Below are positions 11,400 through 21,780 of a stretch of 64,000 nt of DNA, piece by piece. A program made the position numbers and the translations under genes. The first letter of the stretch is position 1. Every line of letters begins with the position of its first letter. The stretch covers positions 17,707,067-17,771,066 of the forward strand of contig OY848918.1 in NCBI GenBank assembly GCA_963693285.1, in the 5' to 3' direction. The notes beneath the pieces were generated by a model that ran no database searches, was not told the DNA's origin, and saw only the letters and a list, made by a program, of their open reading frames with translations. Source of the stretch: Xestospongia muta. Lineage: Eukaryota; Porifera; Demospongiae; Haplosclerida; Petrosiidae.

Positions 11400-11956
11400 A
11401 GAAAATAGAAGTCTTTCAGTGGAACATTGACTGTTACTATGAAGAGCAAGTCTTTGAAAAGGCAGACTATGGAGTCAAACTAGTCATTCCGCCTTTTTCA
11501 ATACAAAATAATGAGAGCGTTGTCATCACAGTTCAAATTGTTGACTCAAACTCCTCAGACATTGAACTTCCTCAAAATGTTCAACTTGTTAGTTGTCTCT
11601 ATGAAGTCAAAAGTTCAGGAATGTTTAGAAAACCAATTGAACTTCATCTTCAGCATAATGTTGACATAGTGTCCCAAAATGACAGCAAAAGGCTAATTTT
11701 TGTTACTAGTGATGGACCTCCACCATATCGTTTTAAGATTTCAGATGATAAGCAACATTTTAACTTCAATGACAACTCTGGTCTTATCAAGGTTTCTCAT
11801 TTCACCAAATTTGGCATTGCTTGGCTTCTCAGAATAGCTTCTAAGTTTCGTCAACCAGTCCGCAGTTATACAATGACCCTATTTTACAGGGAGTTCCCGA
11901 AACCTTGTTGGCAAGTAATAGTTGTTATCACTAAAAACTTGGGGCCATTTCAGACG
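11400..11956 (+). CDS. Gene A (or separate gene), ZU5 domain exon
   Basis: An open exon encoding a ZU5-type domain: FEKADYGVKLVIPPFSI matches the 'GVxLxIPPxAI' core, followed by beta-strand-rich sequence, a CLYEV segment and a SHFTKFGIAWLL end. ZU5 domains occur in UNC5, PIDD and ankyrins, commonly ahead of UPA and Death domains, and a Death exon follows here at 12869. Start choice: a TTACTCAG acceptor ends at 11399 and gives phase 1 entry, compatible with the Death exon of gene A. An ATG at 11381 in the same frame would instead make this the first exon of its own gene. The donor is ACG-GTAATA. Confidence 0.75.
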
Positions 11957-12056
11957 GTAATATTTTAACATAAAATCATGCTAACTTATATTTTTAGTGC
12001 CAAATATGTCAGCATGGTATATATAGTGTCATTTTCATTTCTCTGTAAATTGATAG

Positions 12057-12620
12057 AGGGTGAACAATGATGACAGTTTTCAAGGATGGATGAAGAGAAA
12101 ACCTATTTCTTTCTACTTCAATCCCGATGTTAATTCAGTTTCACTGCTGGAAAGCACTAGTGAATGTTATGTGATAAAGTCACTCTGTGATCCAAACCAG
12201 GTAAACAGTTCTTTGTCCACATCAATATTTGTATTTCTTATTTCATTAATGTGTATCTTAGGTATTCAAGGATGAAGTAGATCAAACTCAACCAGACTCA
12301 ACTTTATTGTATCTTCATTATGAACTCAAGCTGAAAGAACAATACAAAATGGAAGATGTAGTTTTAACATTTCAAGGAATAAAAGATAACAGAAGCATAA
12401 CAATACCCTATTATGAGTTAGTTAATGAAACAGGTAAAACGATCAACTTGAAGGATATCAAAAACTAGTTTAAATTCATTAAAAATTGATCTGCACTCTG
12501 TTAAATGAATTGATGCTGTCTAATTACTTTTTAAATTGTATCTATATATAGTGACATATACACCTATATCTTCTTTCAATCCTGAAATTTTATTTGAAGT
12601 CACAAACAAGTCAATATTAG
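12057..12620 (+). CDS. Exons between ZU5 and Death (UPA position)
   Basis: Three exons chain in frame: 12057-12200 (phase 0-0), 12262-12433 (phase 0-1) and 12552-12620 (phase 1-1). They encode beta-rich sequence, including LLYLHYELKLKEQY, and a Ser/Asn linker. In UNC5 and PIDD the segment between ZU5 and Death is the UPA domain, so that is the position-based guess; I see no decisive UPA motif. Open frames running past 12200 into the intron are not coding. Confidence 0.6.
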
Positions 12621-12868
12621 GTAATATGCTCTTCTAATTTCTATCCAATAATTAACTTCTTCAATAATATTATTCCATGCTTGCATTAAAAGTTGAATCT
12701 AATTAAATCCCATATGTTTTTCTTGTGTTTTGAGAATTCTGAAAGTATTTATATCTACATTTTGGGTATATATGAAATGCAAATGAAATGATTGTATTCA
12801 AGCACATTTTTCTCACTAAATAAACATGCTATTTTTTACTTTTGTTAAAATTTTTTTTTCACTTACAG

Positions 12869-13189
12869 AAAAGAAGCCAAAGAGAAGTCATCTTTTGATG
12901 CTACTTCATCCTGTCAAAAGTGAATGGAACATTGTTGCTTCACAACTGGATGTACCAAATGGCAAAATTAAGGAGGTAGAGTACAATGTGGCATACAATG
13001 GCAATGATACTATGAAGCTAATGGAGATACTGCAGACTTGGATTGATACAAAATGTAGTGATGTATCCTGGAGACACATTATAAATGTCGTTGCAACTCT
13101 CCCACTTAAAAATTTAACGGTAGCAAATGAAATAAAGGAATTTCTTAATAAACCAGATATAGAATGCCTGTATTGTGAGGATCAGTCAA
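12869..13189 (+). CDS. Death domain exon after ZU5
   Basis: A 321-nt phase 1-1 exon after a clear polypyrimidine tract and TTACAG. The protein has EWNIVASQL in helix 1, KLMEILQTWID in helix 4 and a WRHIINVV helix, which fits the Death fold. It is divergent from the other Death exons in the window, in line with its association with ZU5. The donor (GTCAA-GTAAAT) would, if unused, lead to a stop a few codons on at 13195. Confidence 0.8.
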
Positions 13190-13239
13190 GTAAATAATAT
13201 TATAACTAAAGTTTTGATGCTGTACTTTTGTTTATGTAG

Positions 13240-13453
13240 AACATCATGTAATTTCCACATTTGTTACTCCTCAAATGTCTGTCAAGGTAGACATGAAAGG
13301 TATGGGCTTAGTTGTGTACCTATATAATTCATTGTTATTTTGTATATTTAGCACAAGATTGTAGTTTTTCTCGCAGTAGTATTGTTAATGAGGAACAAGA
13401 AACTATGAAGGAACTTGTTCCACTAGAAAAGGACAATTCTGCTCATATTGAAA
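13240..13453 (+). CDS. Two linker exons (13240-13299, 13352-13453)
   Basis: Two short phase 1-1 exons of 60 and 102 nt with good acceptors (TATGTAG, ATTTAG) and GTATG donors. They encode Ser/Glu-rich linkers without a known domain. They join the ZU5-linked Death exon to the next exon at 13719. Confidence 0.55.
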
Positions 13454-13718
13454 GTATGTGCAGTAGCACATATACTGTCATCATGTTATTATATACATTA
13501 TGTACAGTAGTTTTTTTGGGAAATTAGTACGTTGAATATTTTAGATATTAAAATTAGTTTGAATTCACAAAATGTCATTAGTGAAGATAAGCATTAATCA
13601 CCAAGTTAGTTTGAATAATAAGCATGAAATTGGTAATTTTAGCAAGTAAAAGCACAACACTAAAAAGCCTAAGTGATCATTTTTAAATTACACTATATAC
13701 ATTTTATTTGTTTTAAAG

Positions 13719-13783
13719 ATGCCTTTAATGCTGATGAATTAGATTTGTCCTCATCTAAAACTGACAATATAGCAGTGTTATAA
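13719..13783 (+). CDS. Broken linker exon ending in a stop
   Basis: Same as the gene B exon 36210-36266 up to base 13775 (AATATAGCAG). In gene B a GTATGT donor follows; here the sequence switches to TGTTATAAG, which gives a stop three codons on. The sequence after the switch matches intron sequence at about 6697 onward. The donor has therefore been lost through recombination, and a transcript using this exon would end here. Confidence 0.65.
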
Positions 13784-13935
13784 GAATTTGTCCACATCTT
13801 TGCAATGGATAAATCAATATAAAAGAATGATGGTGACTTTATATGATATCATCGCATTTATTAATTACAATTTTTGTAGAAACTGTATGTATGGTTTATT
13901 AATAATTTTCATTTAATCTCCTGCTGATTTTCTAG

Positions 13936-14202
13936 TTCCAGAGAGGCTTGTCCATACTTCATCACATGATTCAAGAGAACAACCTCATGACCAGTTAAAA
14001 GCTAAAGTCATTTTTTCGTACACTGCTGTCCAAGATGACGAGATTACCATCAAAGAAGGTGACATTGTTGATGTCATCACCATGGAAACAGGACAAAATG
14101 GATGGTGGTTGGTTCGGAATGGTATTCAAAAAGGATTGGCACCAAGCAATTATCTCTTCCTCATTCCATCAGTACTACCATCTTCACCTTGCAATATTAA
14201 AG
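13936..14202 (+). CDS. SH3 domain exon 2 (gene A)
   Basis: A 267-nt phase 1-1 exon, nearly identical to 6859-7125 including its flanking introns. The SH3 hallmarks are intact: AKVIFSYTA, DDEITIKEGD, GWW and GLAPSNYL. It is a recent duplicate of the first SH3 exon. Confidence 0.88.
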
Positions 14203-14515
14203 GTAAAATAAATGTATTTCTTTACTAACTGTAAGCTGTTCAAAATGTGATAATTTCAGGGGAGTCTATATAGCTATGATATCATTTAGCTTTACTTAAG
14301 ATTACTATTTTCAGTCAAATTGTATAATATAATGAGATATTGATATATAAGCATAGATACCTAATATTCAATGTGAGGATGCAAACTAAGTCTCATTTAG
14401 TTGATAGCAACTCTATACTGACAAATAAAGTATATATCAGCTTTAGTAGTAATATCAATGTTAACTCTATTGTTAAATAGAGTAGCTATCATCAATAGTC
14501 ATCTAAATTTTCTAG

Positions 14516-14785
14516 TTCCAGAGAAGCATAGCCATTTATCATCATCATTTGATTTAATGGATTCACCTCATAACCAGTTAAAAGCTAAAGTTATGTTCTC
14601 TTATACTGCAAGTCAAGATGATGAAATTACCATCAAAGAAGCTGACATTGTTGATGTCATTACCATGGAAACAGGACAAGATGGATGGTGGATGGTACGA
14701 TATGATATTCAAGAAGGTTTAGCACCAAGCAATTATCTCTCTCTCATACAATCAGTACAATCATCTTTAGCTTCCAACATTAGAG
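14516..14785 (+). CDS. SH3 domain exon 3 (gene A)
   Basis: A 270-nt phase 1-1 exon with a full SH3 domain (AKVMFSYTA, DDEITIKEAD, DGWWMVRY, GLAPSNYL). It is more divergent from the other two intact copies than they are from each other. With 13936-14202 it would give two adjacent SH3 domains in the protein. Confidence 0.88.
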
Positions 14786-14961
14786 GTATAATAAAAATAT
14801 TTCTTCATAATTATATTAGTAGATTTTATTAATGTGGTTTTCATTGTAGCAATAATATCTGTTATGTTCATTTAGTCAACAAATTGTCCATTTGATCATA
14901 AAATGTCATTGATATAGACTGCTGTATCCAATATTTTTTTGACTCATTTATTTTATTCCAG

Positions 14962-15024
14962 ATATTCAAAATACTATTTCAGACATTGAGTTTGAGAGCT
15001 TGGTCCATGTTCCAATTAAACTTG
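14962..15024 (+). CDS. Linker exon before last Death exon
   Basis: A 63-nt phase 1-1 exon between a TTTATTCCAG acceptor and a GTAGGT donor. It encodes a short acidic linker, the same length as 7727-7789. Confidence 0.6.
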
Positions 15025-15115
15025 GTAGGTTGTTCTAGATGGTAGATTGATATGCTCCATTATGTATTACTTATTAATTGCTAATAACATTATTGATTCG
15101 ATTTTTACCTTGCAG

Positions 15116-15396
15116 AGAACAAGTTAGATCTCCTTCGTTTACTACATCCAATTAGATATAAATGGAGACAAATAGGACAGTCACTCAGAATAAGTCATGG
15201 AGATCTAGAAAACATTTGTGATGAAAGGAGTCGCAATACTGACAGACTCTCTGATGTCATTCAAACTTGGTTTGACAAGCAACCGACTGTTGTTACCTGG
15301 CATACTATTAAGATTGCAGTAGAATTACCACCAGTCTTTGAACCTTCTGTAGCTGAAAACATTATGCATTTCTTTAGCTCCATAAGTTATCATTAA
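15116..15396 (+). CDS. Gene A, last Death domain exon
   Basis: Final exon after a TTACCTTGCAG acceptor; the TAA stop is at 15394-15396. The domain has KWRQIGQSL in helix 1, a LSDVIQTWFDKQPTVVTW core and a final AENIMHFF helix, all Death-fold features. It most resembles 61384-61727, the last exon of gene C. This suggests that gene A and gene C had the same ending before the ZU5 block and SH3 copies were rearranged. Confidence 0.82.
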
Positions 15397-16190
15397 ACTG
15401 TCTTCTTTCTATCTAGTTAAAAATTAATTTACTTATTCTTTGACTTGATATGACTTTGTTTGATGTTGTTTGATTTGTGTCATGATGATATTTTTTTACT
15501 TTAACCACTGAGTTTTGTTATCTTCTTTGTTAACAATTATAATAACTTGTTTAGTTGTTTAGATACTTTTGAATTGTGTTTATAGTTTATACAATTTTGA
15601 GTATTAAATTTGTTTAAAATTTTGTAGAATTGCCCAACACCATTGATAAGCACTTAAGCACTATTAAATCTGATTGGAAGTTTGAATTTATACATGTACT
15701 AATGACAATAATATACAAGTGATGACAAATAGTTCTGATTGAATTAAAGTTCCACATTTCAAGTTGACAATTAAATTTCAAGTTGACAATTAAATTTCAA
15801 GTTTATGATCATAAGGTATAATATTATAAATTCCTTTAGGTCAAATAATACAGGACAAACAAAAAATTCAAGCACTGTGTAAATGCTACAGTATATGCTA
15901 TCTTTTTACTTAGTTATCAGCACCTTATACTTCAGGAATAAGCCACAGATAAGCTTGTTTATATCAGTAGTATAATAAGAGTTTACAACACCCTATAGAT
16001 ACACTATAAGCACCCCTGTTTTAAGTTCTATATTTCTGAAGTAAGGGGTACTTATAACTGTATTATAAGAATGTTATGGAAATAAGGTGTACTTATAACT
16101 GTATTATAACAATGTTATATCATAGCTTATTTTGAGCATTGCCAAATGAAATGCAACACAAATGCACTATAATAATAATGTTAATCAGAA
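15397..16190. other. Intergenic, with a 19-bp tandem repeat
   Basis: No gene seen. At 15757-15803 the 19-bp unit TTTCAAGTTGACAATTAAA occurs two and a half times. Near 16045 and 16087 a stretch of about 25 bases (GTACTTATAACTGTATTATAA) occurs twice. Confidence 0.6.
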
Positions 16191-16196
16191 CTAAAC

Positions 16197-17337
16197 AAAT
16201 ATTCCGAATCACTGTCCTCTTCTCTTTCTACTGTTGCCGTATTAGGATTTAATACTGACGCAACGACTGATTTACCATCATCATCTTTTGTCCATTTTTA
16301 AGTATCTACAGCTTTGCATTTTCTGAAATTGTCTTTTGAAGTGGGGACCCTACTTTTCTTGTGAATCATGCATGGGAAGAATCTATTTTCACAATTCTTT
16401 CAAGTTTTTCCATGAATGAGTGAAATCGATTAGACCGATAATGAGGTTGATGGCGAACATATTTTTCTTTGTCGAACATCTTGTCTGGTGTTACAGACTC
16501 CCAAAATCTTGCACGTCTTTCAAATGTCTACACTATTGAAAGCATAAGCATCGTGGTATATATTGTATACAAAACATACCCACTGCTTTCTCAATCTCAG
16601 CTGTTTTTTACTTTTGACTGGAGTCACAAAATGTTTTGGGCGTCTTTACTAAGTCCTACAACCTTCTACAAAGAAATAAAGATTAAAACAAAATAAACTC
16701 ATCACTAACATACTTAATATAACTTTTTCAGGATAACAATCTTCAACTACAGAAATACTCATCCTCACAACCTTAGCATTATGACTTTCATATATTCTGT
16801 GTATAAGAGTATTTATTACATCAATGTTACTATGAAAAGCTTACATTTCATTTGTTTTGAATTTTTAGTCCTCATCCATTGCATTATGCAGTGCTCATGT
16901 ATACTGCTATATTAGTAAGGAATAAAGTATAGTGGATTATCATTCTTTGGATCATAGCATGAGCATAAGTTACTGATGTGTGTGTGTGAGCAGTACTTGT
17001 AAGACAAGGGATGTAGCTCTTTTGCGTTTACCGATGCTGCTAGAAGTTACAGAAGTGGTTGAGAATGCTGTCAAAGATCTGATATTGATATCATCTTCTA
17101 ATGTTTTCTGTCGAGTCTCTAAAGATTCCAGTTGATTGTAAATACAGTCAATTTTGGTACAAAAACTACCACGTTTCAGTCCATACATTGTTGAAAAGAT
17201 TGAAGTATGCTTGTCAATGTCTGTATGTCATTATGACTTGTAACATGACCGTCATTTGTAACTTGACCATTTGTTTCAGTATGGCAAAGAAAAGTAGATC
17301 TATTTCCAGTCAGGAGAGATAGTCCAGGGAACTAGTA
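16197..17337 (-). pseudogene. Unidentified minus-strand gene fragments
   Basis: Two coding-like stretches read on the minus strand. From 17330 to about 16990 the translation is helical (TSILQSFQQ, later NQLESLETRQKTLEDD) and ends in a basic GKRKR; a frame change is needed around 17180. From about 16400 to 16197 another stretch (CKAVDT, then KWTKDDDGKS) ends in a Ser/Asp-rich tail and contains one stop. I do not recognise either. They lie downstream of the piggyBac transposase and might belong to the same or a second element. Confidence 0.3.
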
Positions 17338-17419
17338 CTATGATGGCGACGCTCTACAAAAATGCCAGCTTAATTTGACCAACAGTACCACTAGAAATGA
17401 AGTACCTTTGTCTAGTGAA

Positions 17420-19326
17420 TTAATCTAGTTGTACATGATCATCAGTTAGGCGAAGAGGTAAATCTACAGACATGAAATGCTGTGCGACGTGACTTTGATA
17501 GCCATCTAACAGACTTTTACCAACCTCAGTTCGAAATTCTAGTTGGGTAAGCTTTCTTGTACTGTGATTGTTATATAATATGTGAACATTGACAAGACAG
17601 CGGTTCATCAAGTGAAAAAATGCCCTTTCCCACCATTTCACCCTCCTATGTGCAAAACCATTGTATAGTACGAGCTGATCTGATTTATCCACGCCTCCCA
17701 TACACTGGTTGTAGTCTTCAACAACGTTTGGCTTTTTGATGACCTCTGTCCCATCCACAGAATGCTTCGTTCGTCTCTTCTTTGGAGTGACACTGTTATC
17801 ATGAAAAATCGAAAGCACACATACTTCCCACTTGTCTTTCCACTTCATACACAGCATTGCATCGTCATCTATTCGCTCTGAGTAGATCTCTCCTTTTGTG
17901 AGCGTTTGTGTTTGGAATGAATGAGTTATCCCACGTCTATTGGGGTTAAGAGTTCCACAAGCTTTAAATTCACGTTGGATCAAGTCGGTAAAAAGAGATG
18001 GTGATGTGTAAAAGCTGTCAACGTAGATGGAATGTTCGTTTCCAACCAAGTCTTGGACTAGCTCTAGTACTACTTGGTGACGTAATCCTTTCCCAGAAGT
18101 GCTGCTACTATCTTTTCCTGTATATAATTTCCAATTATATACATAGCCATTACTAGCATCTGCCAGTACCTAGGCTTTCATGCCCCATCTAGTTGGCCTT
18201 TTCGGCATGTATTGAATCCATGACAGTCTTCCCTTGAAACTTATCATGGCTTCATCGATTGACAAGTTAAGTGATGGCTTATAGTTTTTTTTGAAGTTGG
18301 TTAGTAGTACATCAAGAAATGGCCTGATTTTGTAAAGTCTATCATAGCTTGAACTGTCACGAGAAAGTATATTTTCTGAGTCATTGAGATGAAGAAACTT
18401 TGTTAGAAGTTCAAATTGACGTCCAGACATAATAGATGAGAAGTTGGTATTGGCAAATGGCCACTTCTGACTCCAGTAACTTCTAAAAGAAAAAAAGTTA
18501 TCATTTTACCTAATATAATCTATTTTACACCTGATAGTTGGGTATCCAACAATTCCCATAACAATGATAATAGAGAGTAAAGCATCCACCTCCTTTAGTG
18601 TCATAGGCTGTCTTATCCAATCACGGACTCTAGCTTTAGGATGACTGTCTATAAAATCAGCATGTTTTTGTATATACTGATCAGCAAATCTAGTAGTCTC
18701 TGTCCATATATTTTCCTTGATTTCCTCGCTAAAAAGAAGGTTGAAAAAATCAACTGGAGATTTCCCCATCATATGTGGGCTGTTATGTGGTAGAGATGTG
18801 ACAGAGTGTCCTAGTGGAAATTTCATATTAGTCAATGTTTACTAATAGCACAATAATTTTCAATTTATGTATCATGTTATGAGGATGTCTATTTACAGAA
18901 CATGCTATGCATATATTTACTGTGTTAGTAATAAAATTTCATTTTATTACATGTATGTACCAAAAAGTGAAGTAAGTGTATTCGAAATCTACCTGATGCC
19001 TGAGAAGAGCTACTACATTGATCACTGGTAGAATTTTGTAGTGGTCCACCACTAAGGGGAAGAGAAGGTAGGCTAGAGCCAGAGCTGGAGTTGGGAGTGA
19101 CCTGGTTGGTCAAGGTGGAGCTGGCATTACTAGAGCTGGAACTGCCAGAGATCAGGGCAGAGCTGGAATTGCTAGAGATCAGGGTGGAGCTATCTGCTAG
19201 GATTGAATCGTCTTCAGAAATATAGCCATCGAAATAGTCATCAGAGTCATCGTCACTTGGCATTTCATCAAGATATTTTAAGATAAAATTAGGGTCAGAA
19301 GGTAAGTACTGCTCTCTATGATCCAT
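17420..19326 (-). pseudogene. piggyBac transposase, three exons, one nonsense codon
   Basis: Exon 1 (19326 to 18993) is an acidic Ser-rich N-terminus. Exon 2 (18810 to 18510) has the FFNLLF opening of the DDE_Tnp_1_7 family. Exon 3 (18482 to 17420) has LSIDEAMISFKGR, QYMPKRPTRWG, YVDSFYTSP, CGTLNPNRRG and MGGVDKSDQ, the piggyBac catalytic-domain signature. Exon joins preserve frame. An in-frame TAG at 18170-18172 replaces the Trp expected after the MKA of this family. No C-terminal cysteine-rich domain follows. The gene is probably dead but recently so, since the frame is otherwise open. Confidence 0.85.
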
Positions 19327-19388
19327 AGTCTACTAAACTTAGCTAATAAGAACTTGAAATAATTATTTCTAAATTGAAACACCTGCTG

Positions 19389-19444
19389 TGCAAAATTGCG
19401 CAGCCGCCCACACGGAAGGAACCACATCTGCGCAAAATTGCGCA
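19389..19444. repeat. Subterminal palindromic repeats of the piggyBac element
   Basis: TGCAAAATTGCGCA at 19389-19402 and TGCGCAAAATTGCGCA at 19429-19444 are two near-identical palindromic boxes 40 bp apart, just inside the TTAA end. Such boxes are plausible transposase binding sites; that role is inferred. Confidence 0.6.
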
Positions 19445-19619
19445 TTCACCCACGAAAGTGTTAAAATCTGTTACCTTCATCTAACTACGAATATGTTAAT
19501 TTAGTCTATTTCATTATCGGATCATTAGTCTTAGTATTAATGTATCTGCTAATACAGATACTTAGCTTTATGAACCAGATTATGGTAACTGTAGATATCT
19601 CCACATAAATGCATTAATG

Positions 19620-19790
19620 TATATAAATCTTGACATCATAGAGGGACCTCGTCAAAATAAAAAATACTACATTTATAATCTGTTGAAAAAAGTAAACTGA
19701 TTAATTAATCATTTTAACAGAAATAATATAAACTGTGTCCATAGTATTACTATAAATTGAAATCAGTCACTGTTACATACTTGACAAACA
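19620..19790 (+). pseudogene. Fossil of a Death domain exon
   Basis: Bases about 19624-19660 match the 3' part of the Death exon at 8850-8890 (the ATCATAGAGGGACCTC block, translated as DIIEGP). The following bases, including a CAGTCACTGTTACAT block near 19763, match the intron after that exon. Nothing of the 5' half remains. This is a piece of another array copy that lay between genes A and B. Confidence 0.6.
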
Positions 19791-20323
19791 CACTCTGTAA
19801 CTTCACTTTTATCACTGCTACTGCTACTTATTGTCAACATCAATTTCTACTACTGTTTTATCACTTCCTACTACTACTGCTACTGGTATTACTCCATTTC
19901 AGAGGAAAAACTAGACTAACGAGCAACATCTCTAGAATAGAGTTTCTCCATTTATTTTAAACAAATATTGACAAACAAATTAATTAATGAAATATTGCAT
20001 CAAACATCTATTGTCAGCAGTTAATATCTTCCCTTTCATGATAATCATTTTCAGGAACATCACAGAGTTTGAGAACACGATTTTGCAAAACTTAAATTCA
20101 ACCTCAGAGAGCTCTATAACTTCCTTGTATTAGCAATCAATATGGTTGTTATCAGCTTACCATCTAATCAAAGTTATCAGTGTACAAGTCATGACTATGT
20201 AATTATTACAAAGTCTGTTTATCTCACAAGACTTTAATTATGTCTGATACAAACTAACCATTTCATTATATATAATCTATAATATATTACTGGTACTTTA
20301 TGTTGTGTCTCTTCATTCTATAG

Positions 20324-21743
20324 AGCTGGGTGGGTTTAAAATGGGTGGATCATCATTTCAAGTTTGCAGACATTGTTTGGCAACAGATTCTGATATCCAG
20401 AGTAAAGTTAGTGACATTCTCTTTCAATGACTTGTAACTGTACTCATACAGTTTATGGAAAAGTACTTCATACTACGAACACAGGCATCCTATTCTCACC
20501 ATTGTGATCTCATTGAGACAGCTCCAGAGTTAGCTGAACATTACTCAACTGTGTATGGAATTAACTATTGTTCACCTTTGGACTCACTCTCTAATTTAGA
20601 AATTGCTGAAGGAGCTATGATACCTGACATAATGCATGATATCTTAGAGGGTGTATTACCTTTAGAAATGAAAAATATGCTCAAGGTATTGGCTGTACTT
20701 GTGATGACTACATCCTTCAAGCAAAATTGTCAGTGGTACATTTTGTGTTGTTGTCATTAAAATAACATATTAGCATCACAGATGTGGACTCTAGCTCGTT
20801 TTTTGCCTCTTGTCATTGGCAGTGAAGTTCCTGAAGGTACACTTTTGCTAGTTTTCTACTTTCATGATTAATACTTGGATAAAGATGATGAATACTGGAA
20901 GAATTTCTTAAACCTTTTGGCAATTATGGACATTCTCTTTGCTCCAAGATTTGACATATCTGACTGTGGCTACTTAGAAACTCTCATTAGTGATCACCAC
21001 AAAACCTTTAAGCATTTATACCCTCATGTTTGGATAACATCAAAACTTCACTGCATGATTCATATGCCATGTCTAATGGTAGAGTAAGTACACACATGAT
21101 ATTCAAATAATGATTGTGATTCCAGATATGGTCCACTTGTACATCACTGGACAATGAGATTTGAAGCTAACCATCGGTATTTTAAGCAACTTTCCCACAT
21201 CATTGGTAACTTCATTAATATTACCTACTCCCTTGCTCTGCGTCAACTCCACCAATGTTATCTTAGTCAAAATGCTGAACACTTGCAAGGTGAAGATTTA
21301 GATATTGGTCCTGGTAAGTGCATGTTATAGTGGGATTTGTGATATAATATTCTTGCATATGTACAGGTAACATCCTTCCTGCATATCCTATGAGGAAAGT
21401 AAACATGCTGCCACCTTTTGTAGGAAAGAATCATTTTAGGAGATCCAAATTTTCCATCAACACATGTATTTCATTTAAGTATAGAAGTAATTGGATTAAG
21501 CAGAGTGGTATCAAGTTTCAAGAAAGTGCATGTATCGTTCTTGGTGCAGACTGTGATGAATTAACATTTGGGCAAATATCTGATGTGTACATTGTATCAA
21601 ATGAAGTACTATTACAAGTACATCTTCTTCAGACTTTATTTTTCAGTGAACACAGGTATGCATTTGTAGTCCATAAAACTAAACAAATGTACTTTGTTTG
21701 GTCTACTGACATACAAGATTTTCGTGTTTATGTAGTTTATTAG
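20324..21743 (+). CDS. Spliced gene of a repetitive, probably transposon-derived family
   Basis: Six exons join in frame: 20324-20406, 20452-20685, 20782-20836, 20885-21083, 21126-21313, 21367-21743. Landmarks: CRHCLATD, PDIMHDILEGVLP, MWTLARFLPLVIG, a segment around DDEYW and DHHKTF, HCMIHMPCLM, and GPLVHHWTMRFEANHRYFK. From memory this pattern occurs in many-copy uncharacterised proteins of fish and invertebrates that look transposon-derived; I cannot name the family. No start exon is seen; 20041-20110 could be an upstream piece. The step from MLK to MWTLARF seems shorter than in relatives, so an internal exon may be missing. Splice sites and frame are otherwise intact. Confidence 0.55.
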
Positions 21744-21780
21744 TTAATGAATATAGTCCATGGACTATATTCATTAACTA
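21741..21780. repeat. Perfect 40-bp palindrome at the stop codon
   Basis: Bases 21741-21760 are the exact reverse complement of 21761-21780, with CCATGG at the centre and no loop. The first three bases are the TAG stop of the preceding gene. In RNA it would form a strong hairpin directly at the stop codon; in DNA it could extrude as a cruciform. Confidence 0.95.

Larger units (their letters stand above)
17420..19464 (-). mobile_element. Decayed piggyBac transposon
   Basis: The block holds a piggyBac-type transposase gene on the minus strand. One terminal region is at 19380-19464: a TTAA at 19461-19464 followed inward by CACTTTCGTGGG and two copies of a GCAAAATTGCGC palindrome. piggyBac elements insert at TTAA and often carry subterminal repeats. 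The opposite end was not found, so the right limit given here (17420) is only the end of the transposase frame. Confidence 0.75.

Noticed and set aside
21103..21288. Minus-strand frame inside the spliced gene 20324-21743
   Set aside because: Antisense of exon 5; the sense strand has the conserved motifs.
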